NCBI RefSeq assembly: GCF_018263855.1
Contig: NZ_CP073318.1
Location: 8,494,001 to 8,558,000 of the forward strand
DNA: 64,000 nucleotides
Direction: 5' to 3'
DNA from: Kutzneria sp. CA-103260
GTDB lineage: Bacteria > Actinomycetota > Actinomycetes > Mycobacteriales > Pseudonocardiaceae
Position numbers and translations under genes: made by a program. The notes under the pieces are model-generated. The model ran no database searches. It had not been told where the DNA came from and saw only the letters and a list, made by a program, of their open reading frames with translations. This document shows positions 1 through 6,958 of this stretch, piece by piece. The first letter of the stretch is position 1, and each line of letters begins with the position of its first letter.

Positions 1-1
1 G

Positions 2-412
2 CAGGCGCCCGGCGGTGGCGTGTCGTGGTTCTCCGGGCAGGGCGGCGGTTCGACCAGCACCCTGACCACGGGAACGCTGCACGGTTCGGTGCGGGTGTCG
101 TTCGAGGCGTTCGTCAACACCGAGCCGTCGGACCTGCTGACGCTGGAGTCCAGCACCGACGGCGGCACGACCTGGACCGCGGTGCCGCTCACGGTGCGTG
201 GCCAGAGTGTGCCGCAGACGGCGTTGTCGGGGCAGTCCGTCCGCGCGTGGCAGCAGGTTCGGGCCCAGGTCGCCGGTTCGTCGAACGGTTTGCTGCTGCG
301 ATGGCGTTACACAACTGACCCCTCGTACGAAGGACGGGGGGTGAACGTGGCCGACATCGCGCTGAGCTGTGGCCGCACCACGTTCACGCCGGTCGGCTTC
401 CGGCTGACGTAG
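2..412 (+). CDS. C-terminal part of a secreted beta-sandwich protein (5' end outside window)
   Basis: The reading frame is open from the first bases of the window, so this is the 3' end of a longer gene ending in TAG at 410-412. The visible ~136 residues are rich in Ser, Thr, Gly and Val. They carry a pattern typical of jelly-roll or MAM-like C-terminal domains of secreted metalloproteases and subtilases: a hydrophobic strand, then STDGGTTW, then RWRYTTDPSYEGRGV near the end. One Cys lies near the end. No catalytic residues are visible, so the enzyme class is unknown. A peptidase M6/S8-type exoprotein is a guess from domain style only. Confidence 0.5.
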   Translation, partial: QAPGGGVSWFSGQGGGSTSTLTTGTLHGSVRVSFEAFVNTEPSDLLTLESSTDGGTTWTAVPLTVRGQSVPQTALSGQSVRAWQQVRAQVAGSSNGLLLRWRYTTDPSYEGRGVNVADIALSCGRTTFTPVGFRLT

Positions 413-440
413 CCGCAGGTCAGGGGCCATCATGTTGACC

Positions 441-465
441 GAAACAGTTACTGTTAGTAAGTTTC
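441..465. promoter_or_regulatory. Nested inverted repeat, likely MurR/RpiR operator
   Basis: Immediately upstream of the RpiR-family start codon lie nested arms: GAAAC...GTTTC on the outside (441-445/461-465) and TTACT-GTT-AGTAA inside (449-461). Its position 4 bp before the GTG suggests that the regulator represses its own operon. The regulator-site pairing is an inference. Confidence 0.55.
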
Positions 466-469
466 CCAC

Positions 470-1402
470 GTGGCATCCGCCAAGTCAGTCAGTGAGATCA
501 GCGAGGCGAGCCCGCTGGTCCGGATCCGTTCGCTGCTGCCCGGCCTGGCCCGCGCGGAGCAGCGGGTGGCCAAGGTCGTCCTGGACAACCCGCAGGTCGT
601 CGCCCACCGCAGCATCACCGAGGTCGCGGAGGCGGCCGGCACCAGCGAGACCACGGTGACCCGGTTCTGCAAGGCGATCGGCGTCGGGGGCTACCCGGAG
701 CTGCGGATCGCGCTTGCCGCCGACACCGCGCGCACCGCCGCCCGGATCGACCGCGACCTGGGCAGCGACATCGCGCCCACCGACGACCTGTCGCAGGTGG
801 TCGGCAAGGTCGCGTTCGCCGACGCGCGGGCCGTGGAGGAGACCGCCGAGCAGCTCGACATCGCGACCTTGAACGCTGTGGTGGACGCCGTCGCGAGCGC
901 CGGGCGGGTCGACGTCTACGGGGTCGGCGCGAGCGCTTTCGTCGCCGCTGACCTGCAGCAGAAGCTGCACCGCATAGCGCGGGTCAGCTTCGCGTGGAGC
1001 GACACCCACATCATGCTGACCTCGGCCGCGGTGCTCACCGAGGGCGATGTCGCCTTCGGCATCTCGCACACCGGCGCGACCGCGGACACCGTGGAGGCGC
1101 TGCGGGTGGCGCGGGAGCGTGGCGCGACGACCGTCGCGCTGACCAACTTCCCCCGTTCGCCGATCTCCGAGGTCGCCGACCACGTGCTGACCACCGCGGC
1201 GCGGGAGACCACGTTCCGGTCCGGCGCGATGGCCAGCCGGATCGCCCAACTGACCGTCATCGACTGCTTGTTCATCGGCGTAGCGCAGAAACATCTGGAC
1301 AGCGCGCGTAACGCGTTGGAGTCGACCTACGAGGCCGTGGGTGGACACCGACTCGGTCCGCGTCCCGACGGCCGCCGGAAGGCACGGGAGACAGGTAAAT
1401 GA
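470..1402 (+). CDS. murR: MurR/RpiR-family transcriptional regulator (HTH + SIS)
   Basis: This 310-residue protein has an N-terminal RpiR-type helix-turn-helix (about residues 15-90, with TSETTVTRFCKAIG as the recognition region). A SIS sugar-phosphate-binding domain follows (about residues 130-270; VYGVGASAFVAADL and GISHTGATADTVEAL). The family senses phosphosugars. The adjacent gene is murQ, so the likely ligand is MurNAc-6-phosphate. The start is GTG at 470 with no clear Shine-Dalgarno, so the mRNA could be leaderless. A nested inverted repeat ends 4 bp upstream. Its stop overlaps the murQ start (ATGA at 1399-1402), implying an operon. Confidence 0.9.
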   Translation: MASAKSVSEISEASPLVRIRSLLPGLARAEQRVAKVVLDNPQVVAHRSITEVAEAAGTSETTVTRFCKAIGVGGYPELRIALAADTARTAARIDRDLGSDIAPTDDLSQVVGKVAFADARAVEETAEQLDIATLNAVVDAVASAGRVDVYGVGASAFVAADLQQKLHRIARVSFAWSDTHIMLTSAAVLTEGDVAFGISHTGATADTVEALRVARERGATTVALTNFPRSPISEVADHVLTTAARETTFRSGAMASRIAQLTVIDCLFIGVAQKHLDSARNALESTYEAVGGHRLGPRPDGRRKARETGK

Positions 1403-2334
1403 CGTTGCCGCAGCCACGCGAGTCGATAGTGCGCGTCGATTCCCCCACCGAGCAGCGCAATCCCAGAACCGAGGGTATTGACAGACTGCCGACGGTGGAC
1501 GTGCTGCGGATGATCAACAACGAGGACCGGCTGGTCCCCGCGGCCGTGGGCACGGTGCTGCCGGAGGTGGCGCGGGCCGTCGACCTCGCCGTCGCCACGC
1601 TGCGGGCCGGCGGTCGCATCCACTACGCCGGTGCCGGCACCTCCGGCCGGCTGGCCACCCTGGACGCTGCCGAGCTCGTGCCGACGTTCAACACTCCTCC
1701 CGACTGGTTCGTCACCCACCACGCCGGCGGCGCCACCGCGCTGCGCAAGGCGGTCGAGAACGCCGAGGACGACTCGGAGGCCGGGGCCGCCGAGATCCGG
1801 GCCACCGTGCAGCCCGGCGACGTCGTGTTCGGACTCACCGCCTCGGGGCGTACCCCGTACGTGATGGGCGCACTCGCCGCCGGCAACGAGATCGGCGCCC
1901 GGACCGTGCTGCTGTCGGCCAACCCCGCCGCCGCCCCGAGCGTGCCGGTCGACGTGCTCATCGCCGTCAACACCGGGCCCGAGGTGATCGCCGGCTCCAC
2001 CCGGATGAAGGCCGGCACCGCCCAGAAGCTCGTGCTCAACGCCTTCTCCACGGCCGTGATGATCAAGCTGGGGCGGACGTACTCCAACCTCATGGTCAGC
2101 ATGCGGGCCACCAACGCCAAGCTGCGCGGGCGAACGCTGCGGATCCTGCGCGAGGCCACCGGTCTCGACGAGGCCGAGTGCACCGCCGCGCTGCTGGAGG
2201 CCGACGGTGATCTGAAGGTCGCCTTGGTGCGGCTGCTGGCGGGCATCGACTCCAGGCAGGCGGCCGAGGCCCTCACCGCCACCGGCGGGCACGTCCGAAA
2301 CGCGCTGGCGGCGCTAGGCGCGACCGCCAGCTGA
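1399..2334 (+). CDS. murQ: N-acetylmuramic acid 6-phosphate etherase MurQ
   Basis: A cytoplasmic enzyme of peptidoglycan recycling that cleaves the D-lactyl ether of MurNAc-6-phosphate to give GlcNAc-6-phosphate. The 311 residues are full length for the family. Family signatures are visible: HYAGAGTSGRLATLDAAEL near residues 74-92 with the conserved catalytic-region Glu, ASGRTPYVMGAL near 147, and STRMKAGTAQKLVLN near 199. It is translationally coupled to murR by a 4-bp overlap. The product feeds aminosugar catabolism toward acetate and acetyl-CoA. A candidate DasR site lies upstream of acs 2.5 kb downstream. Confidence 0.95.
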   Translation: MTLPQPRESIVRVDSPTEQRNPRTEGIDRLPTVDVLRMINNEDRLVPAAVGTVLPEVARAVDLAVATLRAGGRIHYAGAGTSGRLATLDAAELVPTFNTPPDWFVTHHAGGATALRKAVENAEDDSEAGAAEIRATVQPGDVVFGLTASGRTPYVMGALAAGNEIGARTVLLSANPAAAPSVPVDVLIAVNTGPEVIAGSTRMKAGTAQKLVLNAFSTAVMIKLGRTYSNLMVSMRATNAKLRGRTLRILREATGLDEAECTAALLEADGDLKVALVRLLAGIDSRQAAEALTATGGHVRNALAALGATAS

Positions 2335-2442
2335 CTGCCGAAGCGCGGAGGGCGCAGCGGGATACACCCCCACCCAACCCGGGGGGCTGCCCCAGGTCCA
2401 TCTTAGCTGCGGGCAGTAGAGGCGATCTTGGTCTGGGAGTTG

Positions 2443-2470
2443 CTGTGGACAGTCGCAGAGTTGTCCACAG
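2443..2470. terminator. 9-bp perfect inverted repeat between murQ and the IS; contains DnaA-box-like halves
   Basis: CTGTGGACA (2443-2451) pairs perfectly with TGTCCACAG (2462-2470) across a 10-nt loop. It may terminate murQ and, before IS insertion, the convergent Fic-like gene. The right half reads TTGTCCACA (2461-2469), the Streptomyces DnaA-box consensus. The left half is a one-mismatch box in the opposite orientation. There is no T-run. Confidence 0.45.
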
Positions 2471-2485
2471 TGGCGGAACCGGTCT

Positions 2486-2504
2486 TGCCCGACGGCATCC
2501 GCGA
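2486..2504. repeat. 19-bp direct repeat, left flank of IS110-type element
   Basis: TGCCCGACGGCATCCGCGA occurs here and identically at 4027-4045, bracketing the IS110 transposase. On the minus strand it encodes the end (IADAVGQ) of the Fic-like protein. It is probably a junction repeat created by, or used by, the insertion. Confidence 0.75.
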
Positions 2505-2735
2505 CCCCGTTACCTTTTTCGTAGCTCCTGATCAAGGAGTCGTGGTCGCCAGGCCCGGCATGACTAACGCCCCCAGTCGAACCCATGATCCGGGGGGTGG
2601 TGTCACCGGACCTGGTGGCATCGAAGGACCGCTGATAGGGACACGGCCGCCCACCGGGCAGGTCTCGTCGTAACGTGGGTGCCGGCCATCGATGCTCGAC
2701 CGGCGACCACACACAACGAACGGACGGCATGACGG
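2505..2735 (+). ncRNA. Candidate bridge-RNA region of the IS110 element
   Basis: Non-coding left end of the element between the 19-bp repeat and the transposase ATG. It contains short hairpins (CTCCT-gatca-AGGAG near 2526, and a GGTGG/CCACC-rich segment near 2600-2625). IS110-group elements transcribe a bridge RNA here once the ends are joined in the circular form. Assignment rests on position and family knowledge; the guide loops were not resolved. Confidence 0.4.
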
Positions 2736-3941
2736 ATGACCAGCGATTTCGGGGTGTTCCTCGGCCTGGACGTCGGCAAGGACGCCCACCACGCCGTCGG
2801 CCTGGACCCTGCCGGCAAGCGGCTGCACGACGCCCCCCTGCCCAACAGCGAACCCAAACTCCGGGCGCTGTTCGACAAACTCGCCACCCACGGCCCGCTG
2901 CTGGTCGTGGTCGACCAACCAGCCACGATCGGCGCGCTGCCGGTCGCGGTCGCCCGCGCCGCCGGCCACCAGGTCGCCTACCTGCCCGGCCTGGCCATGC
3001 GCCGCATCGCCGACCTCTACCCCGGCAAGGCCAAGACCGACGCCCGAGATGCGTTCATCATCGCCGACGCCGCCCGCTCGCTGCCGCACACCCTGCGCCC
3101 AGTCGACGTCGGCGACGACGCCCTGGCCGAACTGGAGGTGCTGGTCGGCTTCGACGACGACCTGGCCGGCGAAGCCACCCGCATCGGCAACCGCATCCGC
3201 GGCCTGCTCACCGGCATCCACCCCGCACTCGAACGCGCAATCGGCCCCAGGATCAGCCACCCGGCCGTGCTGGAGATCCTGTCCCGCTGCGGCGGCCCCA
3301 CCGGAATCCGCGCCGCCGGACGACGCAAAATCACCGCTATCGCCACCGCGCACGCACCCCGCATGGGCGACAAACTGGTCACCGCGATCCTGACCGCGCT
3401 GGACGAGCAGACGGTCACCGTCCCGGGCACCGCCGCAGCCGACACCGTGCTGCCCCGCTTGGCTGACAGCCTGAAAACCATTCTCCAGCAACGCAAACAG
3501 GTCGCTGCCGAAGTCGAGGAGATACTCGACACGCACCCTCTTGCCGGGGTCCTGATCTCGATGCCCGGCATCGGGGTCAGGACCGCCGCCCGGATCCTGC
3601 TGGAGATCGGCGACGCCTCGGCGTTCAAGTCCTCCGGCCACCTGGCCGCCTACGCCGGCATCGCACCGGTCACTCGCAGCTCCGGCTCCTCGATCAAGGG
3701 CGAGCACCCCGCCCGGACCGGCAACCGCAAACTCAAACGCGCGTTCTTCCTGGCTGCGTTCGCCGCGCTGTCCGACCCCACCAGCAGGGCCTACTACGAC
3801 CGGAAACGGGCTGAGGGCAAGAAACATAACGCCGCCCTGATCTGCCTGGCCCGGCGCCGTTGCGACGTGGTCTACGCGATGCTGCGCAACCGCTCCTACT
3901 ACCGGAATCCCGAACCCGTCCCCGCCGCAGCCGCGGCTTGA
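2736..3941 (+). CDS. IS110-family transposase (DEDD recombinase)
   Basis: A 401-residue RNA-guided recombinase. The N-terminal RuvC-like DEDD domain shows GLDVGKD (Asp near residue 12), VVDQPATIG near 58 where the family normally has an acidic residue, and KTDARDAFIIA near 100 with the last two Asp. The C-terminal Transposase_20 domain starts near residue 270 (SMPGIGVRTAARILLEIGD) and contains SSGSSIKG...PARTGNRKLKRA with the candidate catalytic Ser. The second acidic position being Asp rather than Glu is conservative. The gene looks intact. ATG at 2736 is chosen; another ATG at 2729 is out of frame. It sits in a 1.5-kb element inserted at the 3' end of the Fic-like gene. Confidence 0.93.
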   Translation: MTSDFGVFLGLDVGKDAHHAVGLDPAGKRLHDAPLPNSEPKLRALFDKLATHGPLLVVVDQPATIGALPVAVARAAGHQVAYLPGLAMRRIADLYPGKAKTDARDAFIIADAARSLPHTLRPVDVGDDALAELEVLVGFDDDLAGEATRIGNRIRGLLTGIHPALERAIGPRISHPAVLEILSRCGGPTGIRAAGRRKITAIATAHAPRMGDKLVTAILTALDEQTVTVPGTAAADTVLPRLADSLKTILQQRKQVAAEVEEILDTHPLAGVLISMPGIGVRTAARILLEIGDASAFKSSGHLAAYAGIAPVTRSSGSSIKGEHPARTGNRKLKRAFFLAAFAALSDPTSRAYYDRKRAEGKKHNAALICLARRRCDVVYAMLRNRSYYRNPEPVPAAAAA

Positions 3942-4019
3942 CAACGACATAGGGACACCCCCCAGCCGCACAGGCGAATCAGCCTTTGCCGAGTGGATGC
4001 TCGCGGTCTCGCGGATGAA

Positions 4020-4745
4020 TCAACCCTGCCCGACGGCATCCGCGATGCTCGCGGCTTCGCGGGCCCCGGCCTCCAGCGTTGAGCAGCTGAACTTCAGCCA
4101 AGCACCGACGCCCTCAGGGGTGCCGGATGAGAAGCCCTCCACTGCCGAGCGGTACTCCGAAGCCCGGCGCAGGCAGGCCACCTCGGGCACGGCCAGCCCC
4201 TTGGTGTCCAGGCCGGTACCGATCATGGTCAACCGGGCGGCGGCGCGGGCGATGACGCCGCTGACGGAACCGAAGGGGGCCAGGGACAGGAGCTCGCCGT
4301 GGACAACGGCGACGAGCACGGGGGCGGGGGCCTTGCTGCCGCCGGCGACGAGGGAGGCGAGCAGCTCCAGACGGGAGCCGCCGACCGAAGGGCGGCCCAG
4401 GTCGTCGGCACCGACGAGGTCGGCGGCGGCGAGGACGTGCAGGCGGGCCAGGGCCTGGAGGGGAGCCTTCTGCCAGGTGCCAAGCAGCGGACCGATGGCC
4501 TCGGCGACCCTCAACGACCCGGCGAGCACGGGATCGGTGACGGTGCCGGACGGGGGAATCTCCACGGCGCCGCCGTCGAGGGCGGCGGAGGCGCGGGCGG
4601 CGCGGACGGAGGCTTCGGCGGCGGTGGTGGGCCAGCCGCGGCGGTTGGCCGGGTGCCGGTGCACCTCGGCGACGGCGTCGCGAGCGGCCTCGACGGCCTC
4701 GGCGACACCGGGCAGATCCAGCAGCGGCGCCAGCGGGTCGGTCAC
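4020..4745 (-). CDS. Degenerate Fic-like protein, 3' end altered by IS110 insertion
   Basis: A 241-residue protein (GTG start at 4745) often annotated only as oxidoreductase in actinomycetes; no nucleotide-binding oxidoreductase motif is visible. Residues 149-167 align with the Fic core: family HPFxDGNGRxAR is replaced by APFGSVSGVIAR. The catalytic His is therefore Ala156 and the anion-binding GNGR is SGV-like. Residues 53-58 (SAALDG) resemble the Fic inhibitory motif [S/T]xxxE[G/N]. It is probably a non-AMPylating Fic relative. The last codons (after IADAVGQ) and the stop at 4020 come from the IS-proximal side of the 19-bp repeat. It is divergent from acs. Confidence 0.6.
   Translation of the reverse strand: MTDPLAPLLDLPGVAEAVEAARDAVAEVHRHPANRRGWPTTAAEASVRAARASAALDGGAVEIPPSGTVTDPVLAGSLRVAEAIGPLLGTWQKAPLQALARLHVLAAADLVGADDLGRPSVGGSRLELLASLVAGGSKAPAPVLVAVVHGELLSLAPFGSVSGVIARAAARLTMIGTGLDTKGLAVPEVACLRRASEYRSAVEGFSSGTPEGVGAWLKFSCSTLEAGAREAASIADAVGQG
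4027..4045. repeat. 19-bp direct repeat, right flank of IS110-type element
   Basis: Identical to 2486-2504. Beyond it the Fic-like coding sequence continues uninterrupted on the minus strand. Confidence 0.75.
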
Positions 4746-4768
4746 GAGCGGCGACCCTACCGGTCGAT

Positions 4769-4782
4769 ATGGTCTAGACCTT
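4769..4782. promoter_or_regulatory. DasR-type operator (dre) upstream of acs
   Basis: ATGGTCTAGACCTT contains the perfect palindrome GGTCTAGACC at 4771-4780. It closely matches the known DasR-responsive element core TGGTCTAGACCA of the GlcNAc-sensing GntR regulator DasR. It lies between the divergent Fic-like gene and acs, 78 bp before the acs ATG. Binding is inferred from the consensus. Confidence 0.6.
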
Positions 4783-4859
4783 ACGGCACTGGTACGGCAG
4801 ACCTCGTAGCACTAGGTTCAGCAGCAATACCGCAGGCGATATCCAGGAGGCCACGCACC

Positions 4860-6830
4860 ATGACAGAGTCGTCCGCGTTGGACAACCTGCTCTCCGAGAG
4901 CCGGTCGTTCCCGCCCAGCGAGGAGTTCGCCGCTCAGGCCAACGCGACCGCGGCGCTGCAGCAGGAGGCGGACGCCGACCGCGAGGCCTTCTGGGCCAAG
5001 CAGGCCGAGCGCCTGACCTGGGCGACCAAGTGGGACCAGGTGCTGGACTGGTCGGGCGCGCCGTTCGCGAAGTGGTTCGTCGGGGGCAAGCTCAACGTCG
5101 CCTACAACTGCGTGGACCGGCACGTCGAGTCCGGCCACGGCGAGCAGGTCGCGATCCACTGGGTCGGCGAGCCCGGCGACACCCGCACCATCACCTACGC
5201 CGACCTCAAGCGCGAGGTCTCCAAGACGGCCAACGCCCTGCTGTCGCTCGGTCTGACCACCGGCGACCGGGTGGCCATCTACATGCCGATGGTGCCCGAG
5301 GCCATCTTCTCCATGCTGGCCTGCGCCCGCCTCGGTCTGGTGCACAGCGTGGTCTTCGGCGGCTTCTCGGCGGAGGCGTTGCGCTCCCGCATCGACGACG
5401 CCCAGGCCAAGCTGGTGATCACCACCGACGGCCAGTACCGCCGTGGCAACCCGGTCTCGCTCAAGGCGGCCGTGGACGAGGCCGTGGCCAAGACGCCGAC
5501 GGTGAACAACGTGCTGGTGGTGCGCCGCACGGGCGGCGAGGTCGAGTGGTCCGACGGCCGCGACCTGTGGTGGCACGACGTGGTGGACGGCCAGTCCGAG
5601 GACCACACGCCGGAGGCGTTCGACGCCGAGCACCCGCTGTTCATCCTGTACACCTCGGGCACGACGGGCCGGCCGAAGGGCATCCTGCACACCTCGGGCG
5701 GCTACCTCACCCAGGCCTCCTACACCCACTACAACGTCTTCGACCTCAAGCCGGACACCGACGTCTACTGGTGCACGGCCGACATCGGCTGGGTCACCGG
5801 GCACAGCTACATCGTCTACGGCCCGCTGTCCAACCGCGCCACCCAGATCGTCTACGAGGGCACGCCGAACACCCCGCACGAGGGCCGGCACTGGGAGGTC
5901 ATCCAGCAGTACAAGGTCTCCATCTACTACACCGCCCCGACGCTGATCCGCACCTTCATGAAGTGGGGCGAGGAGATCCCGGCCCGCTACGACCTGTCCT
6001 CGCTGCGGGTGCTGGGCAGCGTCGGCGAGCCGATCAACCCCGAGGCCTGGATCTGGTACCGCGAGCACATCGGCGCGGGCAAGACGCCGGTGGTGGACAC
6101 CTGGTGGCAGACCGAGACCGGCGCGATCATGGTCGCCCCGCTGCCCGGCGTCACGGTGGCCAAGCCCGGTTCGGCGATGGGCCCGCTGCCGGGCATCGGC
6201 GCGAAGGTCGTCGACGACACCGGCAAGGAGGTCGGCCACGGTGGCGGCGGCTACCTGGTGCTGGACAAGCCGTGGCCGTCGATGCTGCGCGGCGTGTGGG
6301 GCGACGAGGAGCGCTTCCGCGAGACCTACTGGGCGCGTTTCGCCGACCAGGGCTACTACTTCGCCGGTGACGGCGCGAAGTACGACGAGGACGGCGCGAT
6401 CTGGCTGCTGGGCCGGGTCGACGACGTGATGCTGGTGTCGGGCCACAACATCTCCACCACCGAGGTGGAGTCGGCGCTGGTCTCGCACCCGCGGGTGGCC
6501 GAGGCGGCGGTGGTCGGCGCGACCGACCCGACGACGACCCAGGCCGTGGTGGCGTTCGTGATCCTGCGTGGCGTCAAGGCTGACGAGGACGCCAAGGCGC
6601 TGATCGCCGAGCTGCGCGAGCACGTGTCCAAGGAGATCGGCGCGATCGCCAAGCCGCGGCAGATCCTGGTCGTGCAGGAGCTGCCCAAGACCCGCTCCGG
6701 CAAGATCATGCGCCGGCTGCTGCGGGACGTGGCCGAGAACCGCCAGATCGGCGACGTCACCACGCTGGCCGACTCGTCGGTGATGGACCTGATCTCCAGC
6801 GGCCTCAAGTCCGGCAAGGCCGAGGACTGA
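4860..6830 (+). CDS. acs: Acetate--CoA ligase (acetyl-CoA synthetase)
   Basis: An AMP-forming enzyme that makes acetyl-CoA from acetate, ATP and CoA in the cytosol. The 656 residues are full length. Motifs in order: FILYTSGTTGRPKG P-loop-like A3 near residue 260, GEPINPEAW near 388, WWQTETG near 415, and the C-terminal PKTRSGKIMRR with Lys615. That Lys is the residue acetylated by Pat/AcuA enzymes in relatives. Start ATG 4860 is preceded by AGGAGG at 4845-4850. A much longer open frame upstream is a shadow. A dre-like site at 4769-4782 suggests DasR control, coupling acetate activation to aminosugar breakdown. Confidence 0.97.
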   Translation: MTESSALDNLLSESRSFPPSEEFAAQANATAALQQEADADREAFWAKQAERLTWATKWDQVLDWSGAPFAKWFVGGKLNVAYNCVDRHVESGHGEQVAIHWVGEPGDTRTITYADLKREVSKTANALLSLGLTTGDRVAIYMPMVPEAIFSMLACARLGLVHSVVFGGFSAEALRSRIDDAQAKLVITTDGQYRRGNPVSLKAAVDEAVAKTPTVNNVLVVRRTGGEVEWSDGRDLWWHDVVDGQSEDHTPEAFDAEHPLFILYTSGTTGRPKGILHTSGGYLTQASYTHYNVFDLKPDTDVYWCTADIGWVTGHSYIVYGPLSNRATQIVYEGTPNTPHEGRHWEVIQQYKVSIYYTAPTLIRTFMKWGEEIPARYDLSSLRVLGSVGEPINPEAWIWYREHIGAGKTPVVDTWWQTETGAIMVAPLPGVTVAKPGSAMGPLPGIGAKVVDDTGKEVGHGGGGYLVLDKPWPSMLRGVWGDEERFRETYWARFADQGYYFAGDGAKYDEDGAIWLLGRVDDVMLVSGHNISTTEVESALVSHPRVAEAAVVGATDPTTTQAVVAFVILRGVKADEDAKALIAELREHVSKEIGAIAKPRQILVVQELPKTRSGKIMRRLLRDVAENRQIGDVTTLADSSVMDLISSGLKSGKAED

Positions 6831-6840
6831 CGACCGCTCC

Positions 6841-6878
6841 GAAACGGCCCGCGCGAACGCCTTCGCGCGGGCCGTTTC
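6841..6878. terminator. Strong hairpin after acs
   Basis: Perfect 17-bp arms (6841-6857 and 6862-6878) with a 4-nt loop start 10 bp after the acs stop. There is no U-tract, the usual actinomycete form. Confidence 0.8.
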
Positions 6879-6958
6879 GCTGGCGATCAGTTAACATAAT
6901 GTCAGGGTGAGCCGGGAAGTCTGGTCGGCACGTTGATCGTCGACCGCTGGAGCCGCCC

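Larger units (their letters stand above)
2505..4045 (+). mobile_element. IS110-family insertion sequence (ends approximate)
   Basis: A 1.54-kb element bracketed by the 19-bp repeats at 2486-2504 and 4027-4045, with one transposase gene. The ~230-nt non-coding left end (2505-2735) precedes the transposase. In IS110-group elements this is where the bridge RNA that programs target and donor recognition is encoded. A CTCCT/AGGAG hairpin and GGTGTCACC lie in it. The right end (3942-4026) contains a degenerate copy of the target sequence (GATGCTCGCGG at 3996-4006, again at 4044-4054). There are no terminal inverted repeats, as expected for the family. Exact ends need comparison with an empty site. 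Confidence 0.75.

Noticed and set aside
2314..2730. Minus-strand frame as an intact continuation of the Fic-like protein
   Set aside because: Only the 19-bp repeat matches the gene; the remainder overlaps the murQ terminator region and looks non-coding.
4299..4859. Long upstream extension of the acs reading frame
   Set aside because: It overlaps the Fic-like gene antisense. AGGAGG and the family N-terminus fix the start at 4860.
4818..6623. 600-codon open frame antisense to acs
   Set aside because: Arg/His/Asp-rich shadow typical of the strand opposite a high-GC gene; no domain.
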